Shown in pieces: positions 25,240 through 35,347 of a stretch of DNA of 64,000 bases. The notes under the pieces are model-generated. The model saw only the letters and a program-made list of their open reading frames with translations, made no database searches and was not told where the DNA came from. Numbering within the stretch: the first letter of the stretch is position 1; each line of letters begins with the position of its first letter. The stretch is from Candidatus Nitrosopumilus sp. (GTDB lineage Archaea; Thermoproteota; Nitrososphaeria; Nitrososphaerales; Nitrosopumilaceae): NCBI GenBank assembly GCA_013215285.1, contig JABSRD010000002.1, positions 62,001 through 126,000 on the forward strand, given 5' to 3'. The translations under genes were made by a program, and so were the position numbers.

Positions 25240-25926
25240 CTAATATCCATTAGAGAAGTCTTCCAACATATTTTGATTTTTTGTTAGTCTATTCATTGCA
25301 TAAAATGCACCACCAACAATTCCTGCTTGATAAAATGTATACAAGAAAACACCTGATGAGGTGGGATCAGATTTTGTAAAGCTTAAGACAAGAATTGTGA
25401 CAAATACAAATGTACCAACAGATGTTACGACCCGATTTAAAAATCCAGAATTCATCCCTACAATTCTTTTAGTTGCTGCTGCCATCAATGCAATACTAGT
25501 AATTATTAGAAAAGTTGCACCACCATTTGCTATAACAAATTCATTTAACCACATCAAAAGTCCATCTTCTAAAATTAAAACATCGGGCATCATACTACCA
25601 CCATTAATGGCAAAATTAACAGAACTAAACATACCACCAATAACAAAAAAGAACAAGAATAATTTTACAATTGATCTTTTAATGGGACTACGAATTTCTG
25701 AGGGTTTAACAGCTCTCTCAGTAATTCTGACACCATAAAGAAATCCTACTGCCATTGCAGGAAGAAACATAATGTTGATCAAAATTGGAGATTCTTTGTT
25801 AATAGCTTCAATTTGAGGATGGAAAATTAAAAATAAAATTATAGCAATAGATGCAGATGTGGCAAATAATATCAAACCCAAGTGTCTATGTTCATTTGAT
25901 TCATAGGCACTATTCCAATTGTACAT
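25240..25926 (-). CDS. Polytopic membrane protein (228 aa), paralogue of the 10.3-kb gene
   Basis: Six or so hydrophobic helices. The N-terminal part carries LGLILFATSASIAIILFLIF and a loop with EINKES-like charges; the C-terminal part has GMNSGFL, a helix, then FTKSDP and FLYTFYQAGIVGGAFY. These last elements correspond in order to GMNTGFL, FTELTP and FLYQLG of the membrane protein at 10321-10893, suggesting a small paralogous family. No transporter motif recognised. Confidence 0.65.
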   Translation of the reverse strand: MYNWNSAYESNEHRHLGLILFATSASIAIILFLIFHPQIEAINKESPILINIMFLPAMAVGFLYGVRITERAVKPSEIRSPIKRSIVKLFLFFFVIGGMFSSVNFAINGGSMMPDVLILEDGLLMWLNEFVIANGGATFLIITSIALMAAATKRIVGMNSGFLNRVVTSVGTFVFVTILVLSFTKSDPTSSGVFLYTFYQAGIVGGAFYAMNRLTKNQNMLEDFSNGY

Positions 25927-26029
25927 TTTATGATATCAAAAGAAAATCATTAAAGATCAAATCAAAAAATCATTTGGTCAAATAATCAATTCTGTTTACC
26001 CTTTTTAGTGCAAATAAAGTAAATCAGTC

Positions 26030-26239
26030 ATGAAAATAAGAAAGGTTTTACTTGTAATAGGTATCATAACTTCAATTTCGGGTTTAATCTTTCATCTTCA
26101 AGGACAGTCAATAGTAGGACCAGAATCTTCGTTCATGTATTCAAATCCAGATTGGGTTACATTTGGAATTCAAATTGTGATTATGGGGATAATCATAGTT
26201 GCAATAGGATTTGGAATTAATTTTATAAAAAAAGATTAG
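26030..26239 (+). CDS. Small membrane protein (69 aa)
   Basis: Two hydrophobic helices: VLLVIGIITSISGLIFHL near the start and FGIQIVIMGIIIVAIGFGINF near the end. The loop between carries GPESSFMYSNPDW and probably faces outside. The basic ends suggest both termini are cytoplasmic. The 3' end overlaps the convergent Lrp-type pseudogene by four bases. Function unknown. Confidence 0.55.
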   Translation: MKIRKVLLVIGIITSISGLIFHLQGQSIVGPESSFMYSNPDWVTFGIQIVIMGIIIVAIGFGINFIKKD

Positions 26240-26457
26240 TTCATTGTACGAAGAGTAATAGTACTACGAATCTTTTCTAATTTTAGATGAAATTATTTCA
26301 TTCATTTGTGCAGAAGTATCAGTGATAAATTCTGCAACTATATCATAATTTCCATAAGTAATCAAACAATTTTTGATCTCAGGAATTTCTTTTAATTTTG
26401 AATATAATATTGTTCCTCACCAATTTCACAACTGATTAGCATGTATGCTTTTTCCAT
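26236..26457 (-). pseudogene. Lrp/AsnC RAM-domain pseudogene with two frameshifts
   Basis: From ATG 26457: MEKAYMLISCEIGEE, then a first frame change near 26400-26412. The second frame reads KLKEIPEIKNCLITYGNYDIVAEFITDTSAQMNEIISSKIRK. A second frame change follows near 26265-26275, restoring RSTITLRTMN to TAA 26236. Joined, this is a complete ~74-residue RAM domain matching the intact solo RAM gene at 15590 in layout (LISC-EIGEE, YGNYDIVAEF, RSTITL). Two indels in a gene this short make it a pseudogene unless the sequence is wrong. Confidence 0.7.
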
Positions 26458-26526
26458 TTAGAACATTTTTTCTAAAAAATACATCAACTTAAAAACATCT
26501 AAGAAATTATTCTTCTAAAATAGATC

Positions 26527-27723
26527 TCAAAAACCAGCAATCATTGGATCTGAAGGTTTCATTATTTCCCTTAACAAAATAGTTGCAAAAGATCCTCGAG
26601 ATAATGAAAATTCCACCATGTTATCGTGTGATGAATAATCAGAACAATGAATTGCAGCTTGTCTAAAGCCACCCTCACTGCTCACCTCTTGCATTTCTTT
26701 AATGAAGAAATCTTTGGGTGTGATCTCTTCTTGTTCTAAAATTTTTGATATTTGATAATCAAATCTTGTTTTTTTATAATATGAATAACCAACAAAAGGT
26801 AATGCCAAATATTGATCTAAACCTTTCAGATATTTTCCAATAATTCCTTTAAAATCAAAACAAACATCACTTGGTTGCGCTTCAAATAGATTTTCACCAT
26901 CCAAATATGCAGAGCTTAGAGATTGATTAAAAATAAAAGATTGATATGCTGAAATGTAAAATCTTCGTAAGGAGATCGGTATAGTACGAATTGCACGAAG
27001 TGGATCACCATGTTCAATCATTTCTTTTAGAACTATTCTTTCAATATCCATTTGAAATGGGACTTGATCAAAATATTTTTCATAGTTTTGAGGGTCAGAA
27101 AGTTTGTCACGGATTTCAGTATTTTCTTTAGAATCATACGTAGATGTAAACAATAGAATCAATTCAACTGCCTTTGAAAAATCTCTTTGTAAAATTGCCT
27201 TTCCAATGAGATGGGTTACAGGTCTTTTTGAGCCAAACCTCTGGTAACCATAAAAATTTAGAATTTTTTCATATTCAGTAAAAGCGGATAATCCATCAGA
27301 GCAATCAGATATTTTTATTTTAAAATGATTTCCAATCATGTCTTTTTTTGTTAGTGGTTTTTTAACATAACCGATTTTTTCAAGAGAGTATTTTTCAGTT
27401 GAGAAATTCTCAATTGCATGTCCTTTATTTCCAGAGCAAACAAATTGTTCTGTAATTGCAGATGTATCTTTTAGTCCTAGAGACTTTAAACGAATTCCTT
27501 TCTTTCTAAAAATGTTAGATAGTGCATGGTTAGTGTCAATTTTTTTCTTTTTTAATTTGTATACAGCATATCCATCTTGCTTGTTAATTGATTTTTGAGA
27601 TCTTTCAGAAATTATTTCAGTTACTTGAAAATCTTCAGGCTCAACTCTAATTTTTCCTCCAATTCCATTAAAGTCTGTACTGTAAACAGAAATTCCAATT
27701 TGAGAATCTAAATTGGGTATCAC
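26527..27723 (-). CDS. truD: tRNA pseudouridine(13) synthase TruD
   Basis: A 398-residue TruD family enzyme that makes pseudouridine 13 in tRNA (or position 35 in some archaea). The catalytic Asp is Asp86 in GLKDTSA. NFYGYQRFGSKRPVTHLIGKAI is the conserved family block, and the TRUD insertion domain precedes the C-terminal SRGSFATILLREIMKP. Start ATG 27723 overlaps the stop of the upstream beta-propeller gene by four bases, so the two are translationally coupled although functionally unrelated. Confidence 0.93.
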   Translation of the reverse strand: MIPNLDSQIGISVYSTDFNGIGGKIRVEPEDFQVTEIISERSQKSINKQDGYAVYKLKKKKIDTNHALSNIFRKKGIRLKSLGLKDTSAITEQFVCSGNKGHAIENFSTEKYSLEKIGYVKKPLTKKDMIGNHFKIKISDCSDGLSAFTEYEKILNFYGYQRFGSKRPVTHLIGKAILQRDFSKAVELILLFTSTYDSKENTEIRDKLSDPQNYEKYFDQVPFQMDIERIVLKEMIEHGDPLRAIRTIPISLRRFYISAYQSFIFNQSLSSAYLDGENLFEAQPSDVCFDFKGIIGKYLKGLDQYLALPFVGYSYYKKTRFDYQISKILEQEEITPKDFFIKEMQEVSSEGGFRQAAIHCSDYSSHDNMVEFSLSRGSFATILLREIMKPSDPMIAGF

Positions 27724-29318
27724 TCTATGGTCACTGTAACAAATTTGCTAATTGCAACATCGGAAGATTGTGCTCCCAGTAAAATTTTGTATGTTCCAGG
27801 TATAGCGTCTTCTGATGCAGAGATGGTTGTATGAATTGGATTAGGAGCATCAAGATATGCAATTATACTCTTAGAATTATCAACAGGGTTGACATTCAAA
27901 AACTCATGAGTTGTAGATAGAACTAGTGAAATATTGAACATGTCTTTTTGTGAGTTAGGGGAGACAATAAAGTTAAGATTCTTTGTTTCTCCAGGAGTAA
28001 GAATCAAGGTATCAGCATCTAATTGAATTTCAAATGGTAATGGGACAGATGTATCAACAACTCCAATGTTATTTTCTACCCATTCAGTAAACCAAATTTT
28101 TTCACCATCAATAGTAAAATCAAAGATTTGAGCTAAACCACAATCATTTAACATTACACCAGTCCCAGGATCACAATCAGCCCAGTGAGGATTCTTTGAA
28201 GGAACATGATACTCCACAAGAGATTGCGATGTTGGATCCATTACAGAAATATTATTTGCAGTTTGTGAATTAAAAATAATACGTCCAGCATCATCAGATT
28301 CAATCCAATAAGGTCTAGAAATTGGAGATTTAACAATTCCAGTTTGATTCCCATATGCACTAAGCATTGGATCAGCAGTCACATACTGAATGAATTGTTC
28401 AGTTAAAGGATCAAAACTAAAGAAAGAAGATGAAGTGGTATCAGCTAACCAAATAGTACCATCATTTGACACTACAGAACCATTTGGAGTAAGTAATTCT
28501 CTAGGTAATTCATAGACTTCAATAAAGTCTAACAAGGGCTGGAATTTTTCATCTGGATTTTCAGCAATGTTACGATATGCATTTTGATCAAATTTTACTA
28601 AAACTCCACCTTGTTGGAATAACCAATTTGTAAACCAGACATTATCATTTCCATCTATTGCAAAATCTGCAGTAACTGAATCATCTATAGGTGAAGGGAT
28701 ACTTAGGTAATTTACATCATCTCCAGATTGAGCAAAATCTAAGAATGTTAGTTTGTTTCCAGTGAAATCATTAATAATAATTTGAGACCCATCAACTTGA
28801 AGTCTTTGTGGTAAAGAATTTCCATCAGAAGGAAATGATAATCGGTCATATTTTTCAGTAATGGTTGAGAATTTCCATACAGAATCATATGCCTCATCAG
28901 TAAACCATACAGAACCATCTGGCGAATAGTCTATTCCCCACATCATAGAACGACCACCTTTAGGCCATGAAGGATTATCATATTCAGTAAATTTTTCAGT
29001 TATAGGATCAAATTTTGCTATCTTTCCAGTGTTAGTTTGAGTGAACCAAACATTTCCATCATAATCAGTTACAATTGCCAAGGGGTTTGTACATAGTGTT
29101 GGAATAGAGAATTCACGTACATAATTAGTAGACTTGGCATTACTAGAACCACAAAATTGTGCACGCTGTTCATCAGGGAAATTGTCAGCAGGAGTTCCAG
29201 TAATTGTTATTTCAGGATTATCATTTTCAGCAGGCAACATCATACTTTGTAATCCAAAACCAGATGTTACCATAATTCCACCAAAAAATAAAACCACTAA
29301 AAGTCCTTTTTTCTTCAC
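27720..29318 (-). CDS. Secreted beta-propeller protein (virginiamycin B lyase-like / SMP-30 type)
   Basis: A 532-residue exported protein. A signal peptide (LLVVLFFGGIMVTSGFGL) precedes about seven repeats with the WFT signature (GNVWFTQTNTGKIAKFDP, GSVWFTDEAYDSVWKF, NVWFTNWLF, IWFTEWVENNIGVVD). These are the Vgb/SMP-30-like propeller blades. The C-terminal ~110 residues are an Ig/NEW3-like beta domain (LILTPGETKNLNFIVSP). The catalytic His/Glu of true Vgb lyases cannot be confirmed. Probably a surface-bound binding or sensing protein. It ends overlapping truD. Confidence 0.85.
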   Translation of the reverse strand: MKKKGLLVVLFFGGIMVTSGFGLQSMMLPAENDNPEITITGTPADNFPDEQRAQFCGSSNAKSTNYVREFSIPTLCTNPLAIVTDYDGNVWFTQTNTGKIAKFDPITEKFTEYDNPSWPKGGRSMMWGIDYSPDGSVWFTDEAYDSVWKFSTITEKYDRLSFPSDGNSLPQRLQVDGSQIIINDFTGNKLTFLDFAQSGDDVNYLSIPSPIDDSVTADFAIDGNDNVWFTNWLFQQGGVLVKFDQNAYRNIAENPDEKFQPLLDFIEVYELPRELLTPNGSVVSNDGTIWLADTTSSSFFSFDPLTEQFIQYVTADPMLSAYGNQTGIVKSPISRPYWIESDDAGRIIFNSQTANNISVMDPTSQSLVEYHVPSKNPHWADCDPGTGVMLNDCGLAQIFDFTIDGEKIWFTEWVENNIGVVDTSVPLPFEIQLDADTLILTPGETKNLNFIVSPNSQKDMFNISLVLSTTHEFLNVNPVDNSKSIIAYLDAPNPIHTTISASEDAIPGTYKILLGAQSSDVAISKFVTVTIE

Positions 29319-29362
29319 AACTCAAAAAATATCTAGCCGTGTTATATCTTATTCCAAGATAA

Positions 29363-29716
29363 TTACAATAATGTTAAATCACCAGTAACTCTATCAATCA
29401 AATTTTCAGGGGCAGGTCCAATGGAGATGCATGTTGTAGTCCCAGGAGCAATTTGCGTATGCCCAGCATCAGTAACTTCAGACCAAGGAAGATTCAAATC
29501 AATTGCATGTTTTTTAATTTCTTGTAAATCCTTGATACCTATAACTTTGAGAACAACTTTTTCTTGTCCACCCCACCATTCTCGATACCACTCAGGATGT
29601 GATTTTCGTACATGTTCAGCACCAAGAACACAAGCATGCCCCACTTGTGCTGCAATTTTTCCTTTTCCCATTTTAAGATCAGTTCTAATTACAATCACTT
29701 GTTTGATGTCACCCAT
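29363..29716 (-). CDS. pth2: Peptidyl-tRNA hydrolase, Pth2 type
   Basis: A 117-residue archaeal/eukaryotic-type Pth2 that frees tRNA from stalled peptidyl-tRNA. The hallmark N-terminus is QVIVIRTDLKMGKGKIAAQVGHACV, followed by KVVLKVIGIKDLQEI and the active-site segment VTDAGHTQIAPGTTTCISIGP. Length is exact for the family. Start ATG 29716. Confidence 0.95.
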   Translation of the reverse strand: MGDIKQVIVIRTDLKMGKGKIAAQVGHACVLGAEHVRKSHPEWYREWWGGQEKVVLKVIGIKDLQEIKKHAIDLNLPWSEVTDAGHTQIAPGTTTCISIGPAPENLIDRVTGDLTLL

Positions 29717-30007
29717 ACAATAATCAAATACAGGCTTAATGAAAAACTTTTGAATTAAATAGTTAGGGTTTGCGAGCTTATTTTTTCTGCGATCACGATC
29801 AAATATCCATAATCAGAACTTTAGACCAAAACCGAATAGGTACTTGGTGAGAGTCCAATTGAATAATATTTTGAAATAAAACCTCAATCAGATTAAGTTT
29901 AAAATTTGATTGAGTGTTTGGATAAAATATACAACATTCAGTTTTTGTACTGGATGTTCTACGCATGAAGTAATGACATTACAGTATCAAATCAATGAAG
30001 ATTTGTT

Positions 30008-32150
30008 TTATTGTTGAGGATCTAATACTTGTTTGAGATATGAACGCTCATCTGCTAGTAATTTTTTCATGTATCGCTCTTCTGCTAGAATAACTGAGAT
30101 TGGTCTATCATCTGAATCAATAATATAATCAGGATATGTTATGTTTAGTTCTGCATCAATTAGAACTTGATGTTGCAATAAATTTTATTTTGAATTGTGT
30201 TGAGGTATAATTTGTAAGACTATATTCTTGCAAATGCCATGTGTTATCATCCTCTGAGCTATCTGCAGTAAAACTATCAAGGATGGTAAAAGTTGTACCA
30301 CCATCAGTTGAAACACTAACGTCTAGTCCTTCACCACTATCCAGAGATGTTGATAGATATCTGTAAAAGCTAAGTTTTGGTTCAGTCATTGCAGATGTAT
30401 TTACTGTATGTATCATAATTAATTCACATTGATCATCACAGTCTTCTGTTCCTGCCACCTTATTGCCAGTCGTTGAACCAGGTACAGTTACAGTAGGGGT
30501 TCGGATATCCCAATACTCGTCATCCCCTGTGGTTCTATGCCAATTAGAAGCTATGTTTGACTCAAAGTTATCCTCAAATGAGGATAGGTTTTGAGATGTT
30601 GGCGTATTCTTTGTAAAGCTGACTGATGTACTTCCAACATAGCCATCGCCGTTTGTTGCTCTGACTGTTAGTGTACGCTGACCATTATCAACTTCAGTGA
30701 TTTCAGATGTGGCAGTTGCAGTGATAATTCCTATACGCGAAACAGATATGGGATCTGTAGTAAGGACATGATCCATTGTCATTTGTATATTTTCAATTCC
30801 AGTATTTTGATTCTCGAATATATTTGAGATAACATGTATGTTTTGAGTATTAACTACTTGGTTAGTTGTAGGTGTACTAATTGTGATTGTAGGAGGAGTA
30901 GTATCGGTAATGTATGGTTGTACGATATTAGATGATCCAGATTGGCCATGTGCATTATTGACTAGTATTCTATAATATGTAATAGAGCCAGGACTGGATG
31001 TTACATCATAACTGGTAAGAGTTTCAGATATTGTATTAACTAGACTCCAAGTGTTTGTATTAATGGATCTCTCTATCCTGTATGATGTAATTTCAGAACC
31101 GCCATCAGATGGATGTGTCCAAGATAAAGTGATAGTGTTACCATTTATGGTATATGACAAATCATCAACTGCATCAGATATGGTCGGTCCAGGAGTTGGA
31201 CCTACAATAGAAATTAATGCTTCTCTTGTGTGGCCATCTCTTTTGTCAGTTACACTTACTCTAAATGAATCAGAGACAGGAGGATTTGGTGGATCATATG
31301 GTACCTGTGAAGTTTTACCATCAGTGTTTGTTGTTAATGGCGCATTGTTACCAAGTCCAGTTACACCATAAGTTGGTTGTGATGCTAGTTTGTATGTAAG
31401 ATAATCTTTGTCTGTATCTACTGCTGCCAAAGGAATTGAAATTTTGGTACCTGTGGAAATTATTTTTACAATATTGCCAAATATTGGAACTTGATGTCTT
31501 ACTGCAACATGGTTACAATCGCTTGAAGTAAGTTCTGTTACAGTTCCAGCTACAAATGAATTGTTTGTACACTCTACAATCTTATATCCTTCATTTGCCA
31601 CTTTAACTATAGGTGCAGCAGAAGATGGTAGGTTTATCCAAGAACCAGCAGTATTTTTTATCTGGAGATTTGTGAACTTGCTTATTGGTATTGATTAATA
31701 TTCATCAGTTGCAGAAATTGTTCCTTCTATTCCAAAGTCAGCAAGATATGCATTTCTAGCATTCATTTCAACACTAGCTGAAGCAAACTCATCAGTTCTA
31801 TCAGGAGTATTGACAAAGAATTTGATTTGATTATTTCCAAACTTCTCTATCTTTACATTAACATTATCTCTAGTATCTACTCTGCCATCAGGAACTAGAA
31901 TTTCTCTGTATGTGTTAACATTATACGCCTAATTATTGCCATTTTTTATTATATTTTATAATAATGTAAAAATATTACATGATAATAATAATTATACCAA
32001 TGAAGACACATTCGTTGGAAGTTCTAGTAATCCTTTTATCATTTTTGAATTGTTTTATCAAAACTTGCTATTGACGAAGTTACCTTTGGCATAACAAATG
32101 CATCTACGTTTTGGGTGAAAGCAGGAACATTGATGAATAATTTAATTAAA
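30008..32150 (-). pseudogene. Decayed gene for a large secreted multidomain surface protein (Ig-like, FN3, jelly-roll)
   Basis: A minus-strand frame reads from about 31928 (YREILVPDGRVDTRDNV...ISATDEY), meets in-frame TAA at 31695-31697, and continues in the same frame to TGA 30156-30158. A shifted frame then continues VLIDAELNITYPDYIID to TAA 30008. The parts include a cadherin-like/Ig domain (DTDKDYLTYKLASQP), a fibronectin III domain (GNTITLSWTHPSDGGSEITSYRIERS), a further Ig-like domain, and a MAM/jelly-roll-like segment with paired Cys (TEDCDDQCELIMIH). Another fragment (KLFINVPAFTQNVDAF) lies at 32045-32150. Start and signal peptide are missing. Such proteins act in adhesion or S-layer decoration. 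Confidence 0.72.
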
Positions 32151-32205
32151 AATAAAATTATACACAATGGTTATGTAGTAGATTATTATCATATATGATA
32201 ATAAC

Positions 32206-33131
32206 ATGAAAAACAAAATAAACACAAAAACAATTCTAATGACTTCATTGATTATAGCTATGATCGTACCACTAAGTATGATTCCTGAAGCAGATGCGAA
32301 GAATAGGCTTCAAATTTCTTTACATCAAATCTAACCTTTAGCAGTAACAGATGGGGACAGTGTCACCATATCTGGTTCATATACCAACCCTGATAATTAT
32401 GATCCCTTTGTTGTAGAGATAAGAGATACGACAAGTACACTAGTTTATGCTGAAGCCATAGCATATGATGACAGTGGAACAATAAACATCAACATTGTAG
32501 CTGGAACCAGTTCAGGTGAAGGAGTTGATAGCACTCACATTTGGAGAGATGATAAATATACAATAAGTTTATTCACAAGTGACGGATTTTTAAGATCTTC
32601 AACAGTGTTTGCATATACTGTTCCAACCAGTGTAGAACCTACAATATCTAATCCACCTCAGAGTTATCGACTATTCTTATCATATGGTGATGTGTACACT
32701 CCAACAGAAACCCTTTACACTAATTTTCACGTGCAAGGAGTTGATGCAAGAGATCCTTCAACATTTATTGATGTGAGTGTCGAGATTAGAGATCCTAATG
32801 CTGTCTTAGTATACCAAAATACTCTAACTGAACCAGAAACTTACAGTTTGTGATGGAAGGATTACATAACAGTAGGTACATCTATGCAGGCGATGGTGAT
32901 GACTTTATCCAAGGATTTAATGGAAAAGATACCATATATGATGGAAACGGGAATGATGTCATTAGAACTGGAAACGGTAATGACATGATATTTGGTGAGG
33001 CAGGAGACGATATCCTTCAAAGTGTAGGTCTAGGATTAAAGACTCTCGATGGTGGAGAAGGTATAGACTTGTGTGTTCCAGAATACAAATCTGTGAAAAC
33101 AACATCAATTAACTGTGAAATAACTTCATAA
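32206..33131 (+). pseudogene. Broken gene for a secreted protein with RTX-type calcium repeats
   Basis: ATG 32206 gives a signal peptide (ILMTSLIIAMIVPLSMIPEADA). In-frame TAA at 32332-32334 interrupts, and the same frame then continues LAVTDGDSVTISGSYTNPDNYDPFVVEIRD ... TEPETYSL to TGA 32853. A different frame from 32850 supplies hemolysin-type repeats (YAGDGDDFIQGFNGKDTIYDGNGNDVIRTGNGNDMIFGEAGDD) and a CxxC-less tail ending NCEITS. So at least one nonsense codon and one frameshift separate signal, beta-sandwich and RTX domains. The RTX part would bind Ca2+ outside the cell. Divergent from the other broken surface gene. Confidence 0.68.
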
Positions 33132-33145
33132 ACTACAAAACCAAT

Positions 33146-33163
33146 CTTTTTCTTTTTTTATTT
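33146..33163 (+). terminator. T-rich tract after the RTX-type pseudogene
   Basis: A pyrimidine tract with runs of four and seven T begins 15 bases after the stop codon. This is the usual form of archaeal intrinsic termination. No stem is evident. Confidence 0.4.
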
Positions 33164-33366
33164 ATGCTAGAATACTTTCTTTATTGGAATAATCAGGGTC
33201 ATAATCTTTAAAGTTACATAATTAAACTTCAAAAATTTTCTCGATGGTTCATTTTATTTCTCTGCAAATACACATTCATACTTTCTTAAATCAAATTTAT
33301 GTGTGGAATTTGCCATAGGGGTCAGGTATTGGTACAAAAAACAGGGCCCATGCCATTTCTTGGTGT

Positions 33367-33819
33367 TTAATCTAGATTCTTTGTAAATGAAATAGCAGAC
33401 TGTTCAAATCCCAAACTCTTATAGAACTGATGAGAATTTTTTCGTTGATTTCCAGATTCTAGTCTGATTCTATGACATTTTTTCTTTTTTGCAAGAACAA
33501 TACAAGAATTGATTAATTTTTTTCCCATTCCTTTGTTTTGATATTTTTCAAGAACAATTAATTCTGGAATATACATCTCCAAAGTAGATCGGTTTAGTCT
33601 TGACAAATACATCACACTTACCATTCCGATAATTTTCATACCCTCAAGTTCTGCAACAAGGATTGTTTTGTCTGAATCTCTAACATATTTTGTAACTAAT
33701 TTTCGAAATATTTCCACATCAGAATCTTTTTGAGGTTTTGGACGTCCAAGATCATAAAGTAATCCAAGAATAATAGAAATATCATTGTTAGAAGCTATTC
33801 TAATTGTTATATTATCCAT
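33367..33819 (-). CDS. GNAT family N-acetyltransferase
   Basis: A 150-residue protein with the GNAT fold. The N-terminal ITIRIASNNDISIILGLL is followed by the central strand ILVAELEGMKIIGMVSVMYL. The acetyl-CoA-binding motif A is YQNKGMGKKLINSCIVLAKKKKC, and the end RIRLESGNQRKNSHQFYKSLGFEQ is typical. It acetylates a small molecule or protein N-terminus; the substrate is not predictable. Start ATG 33819. Confidence 0.9.
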   Translation of the reverse strand: MDNITIRIASNNDISIILGLLYDLGRPKPQKDSDVEIFRKLVTKYVRDSDKTILVAELEGMKIIGMVSVMYLSRLNRSTLEMYIPELIVLEKYQNKGMGKKLINSCIVLAKKKKCHRIRLESGNQRKNSHQFYKSLGFEQSAISFTKNLD

Positions 33820-33918
33820 GGCTAGATAACATTATCATGATTTAAGAATTGACCCCTAAGAGGTTTGAACCGTTTAGGTGGAATGAAGTGAATGTAGTTA
33901 GGCAGAAAATAAAAAAAA

Positions 33919-34806
33919 TTATTGAGCCCAACCATAACTCACTAATTTTTGAACACTAGTGGATTTTACACACGCTGGATCTCCAGAATGTTTGAAGATT
34001 AGTTTCATGGATGATTTACACTGAACATCTTTTGGTTCAACTCCCTCTTTGAGTTGCTTCAAAGGAGCTAAACTTGCAAGATACACCTCTTCATGTTCTG
34101 ATGTGACGGATTGAATTCCAGATAATTCTTCGAATTCATAAATTACTGCATCTATGGAATTTGTTACATCTGTAGGATCTGCTTGAATGTCAAAATCAGC
34201 CCAGACTTTTTCATAGTAATTATTTATTCGTTCTGAATCAATTGGGTCTACACCTTCAATAGTGTTGAAGATTTGTTGAGACTGCCAAATGAATGCAGAA
34301 CCATCTTGGAATTCTGCTATCTCTTCGATGATCCCATTAACTATTGCTTCTTTGTATTCAACTTTTGAAGTCTCAAGAAGTTGGTTAATTAATTGCATTT
34401 TAAATTCAGATTCGTCACTTAATTTATGACCAATTACAATTTCTCGTGCTTCTTGAATAATCTTCTTTGCATCATTAATTGCTAGTTGAGTTTGCTCTCG
34501 ATTTACATCCGTACTTACTTTGTCTTTTAACCCCAATAACGTACTTTGAAGTTTTTGAGCAAAGTCAGGATTACTTTCAAGATGTTCACTCATCGTTTCA
34601 TACAATTCAGAGATTGGATGTGTTGCATGAACTAGAGCTAATTCTGCATTATTTTCATCAAGATTCATCTCTAATGCCCAAAAATGTCCTAATGTTTCTT
34701 CCAAGGTACCTGCAAATTCTAGTTTTTCATTTCTTTCTGAATCTGCAAAAGCGATTGGAGTACTAAGAACAATCATGGACAAAATTCCTATTGTGATTTT
34801 ATTCAT
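33919..34806 (-). CDS. Secreted helical protein with C-terminal GDPACV...GWA motif (295 aa)
   Basis: Signal peptide KITIGILSMIVLSTPIAFADS, then a mostly helical exported domain rich in Glu and Gln (EFAGTLEETLGHFWALEMNLDENNAELALVHATHP). The C-terminus CKSSMKLIFKHSGDPACVKSTSVQKLVSYGWAQ holds the pattern GxPACVxxxTxxKLxxxGWA, which I recall as a recurring C-terminal segment of thaumarchaeal secreted proteins. His and acidic residues in the helical part could bind metal. ATG 34806 is preferred to the TTG four codons upstream. Function unknown. Confidence 0.68.
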   Translation of the reverse strand: MNKITIGILSMIVLSTPIAFADSERNEKLEFAGTLEETLGHFWALEMNLDENNAELALVHATHPISELYETMSEHLESNPDFAQKLQSTLLGLKDKVSTDVNREQTQLAINDAKKIIQEAREIVIGHKLSDESEFKMQLINQLLETSKVEYKEAIVNGIIEEIAEFQDGSAFIWQSQQIFNTIEGVDPIDSERINNYYEKVWADFDIQADPTDVTNSIDAVIYEFEELSGIQSVTSEHEEVYLASLAPLKQLKEGVEPKDVQCKSSMKLIFKHSGDPACVKSTSVQKLVSYGWAQ

Positions 34807-34818
34807 TATTTGGAACAA

Positions 34819-35347
34819 TTTTTGCGGTTGTTTAAAACCTCAAATGACTCTGAGATTAGAGAATACAATTCTAGAATGAATTAAACGTGAATCCACAAAG
34901 GCTTGAACCAATCTTATGGATAATTTGAAACACAGATATTTATGAGAAATATTTCCTAAATGTTTGCATATTTCATACAGGATTGATACAAAAAGTTACT
35001 TTTGAAAAAGTCTCCAGAGGACTGAACATATCTGTGAGCAGGATTTATTGAATTAGTTTGACACTCTAAACTCATTTACGGTGTTGAAGTTTTAGTTTGA
35101 TGCCTTTATTTTTAATAAAATAAGTGCAAGTTAGAGCATTGAGCTGATTCAACAAATCTCCATGAGAGAATTAATTCGATAAATTATGTAATTTTAAAAT
35201 TTCCCATCACATAGTTTTAACACCTACAATCATAAATGGTGAGGCTAGGATAGAGACATTTAGGAATAACTCTTTTGCAATTTGTTAAAATTTAAATAAA
35301 TTCATAGAATATGATAATTTTAATAGTTATCAGATTGTAGTTTCAAG
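34819..35347. other. Gene-free segment at the left edge of the accessory island
   Basis: No convincing open frame, tRNA or strong hairpin is visible over ~530 bases. It is very AT-rich and probably holds the divergent promoters of the secreted-protein gene on the left and the two-gene nuclease unit on the right. No att-like repeat matching sequence near the integrase was found by eye. Confidence 0.5.

Noticed and set aside
33836-33890. Degenerate tRNA-like sequence around a GGTTTGAACC motif
   Set aside because: No acceptor, D or anticodon stems can be drawn; it is only a short palindrome.
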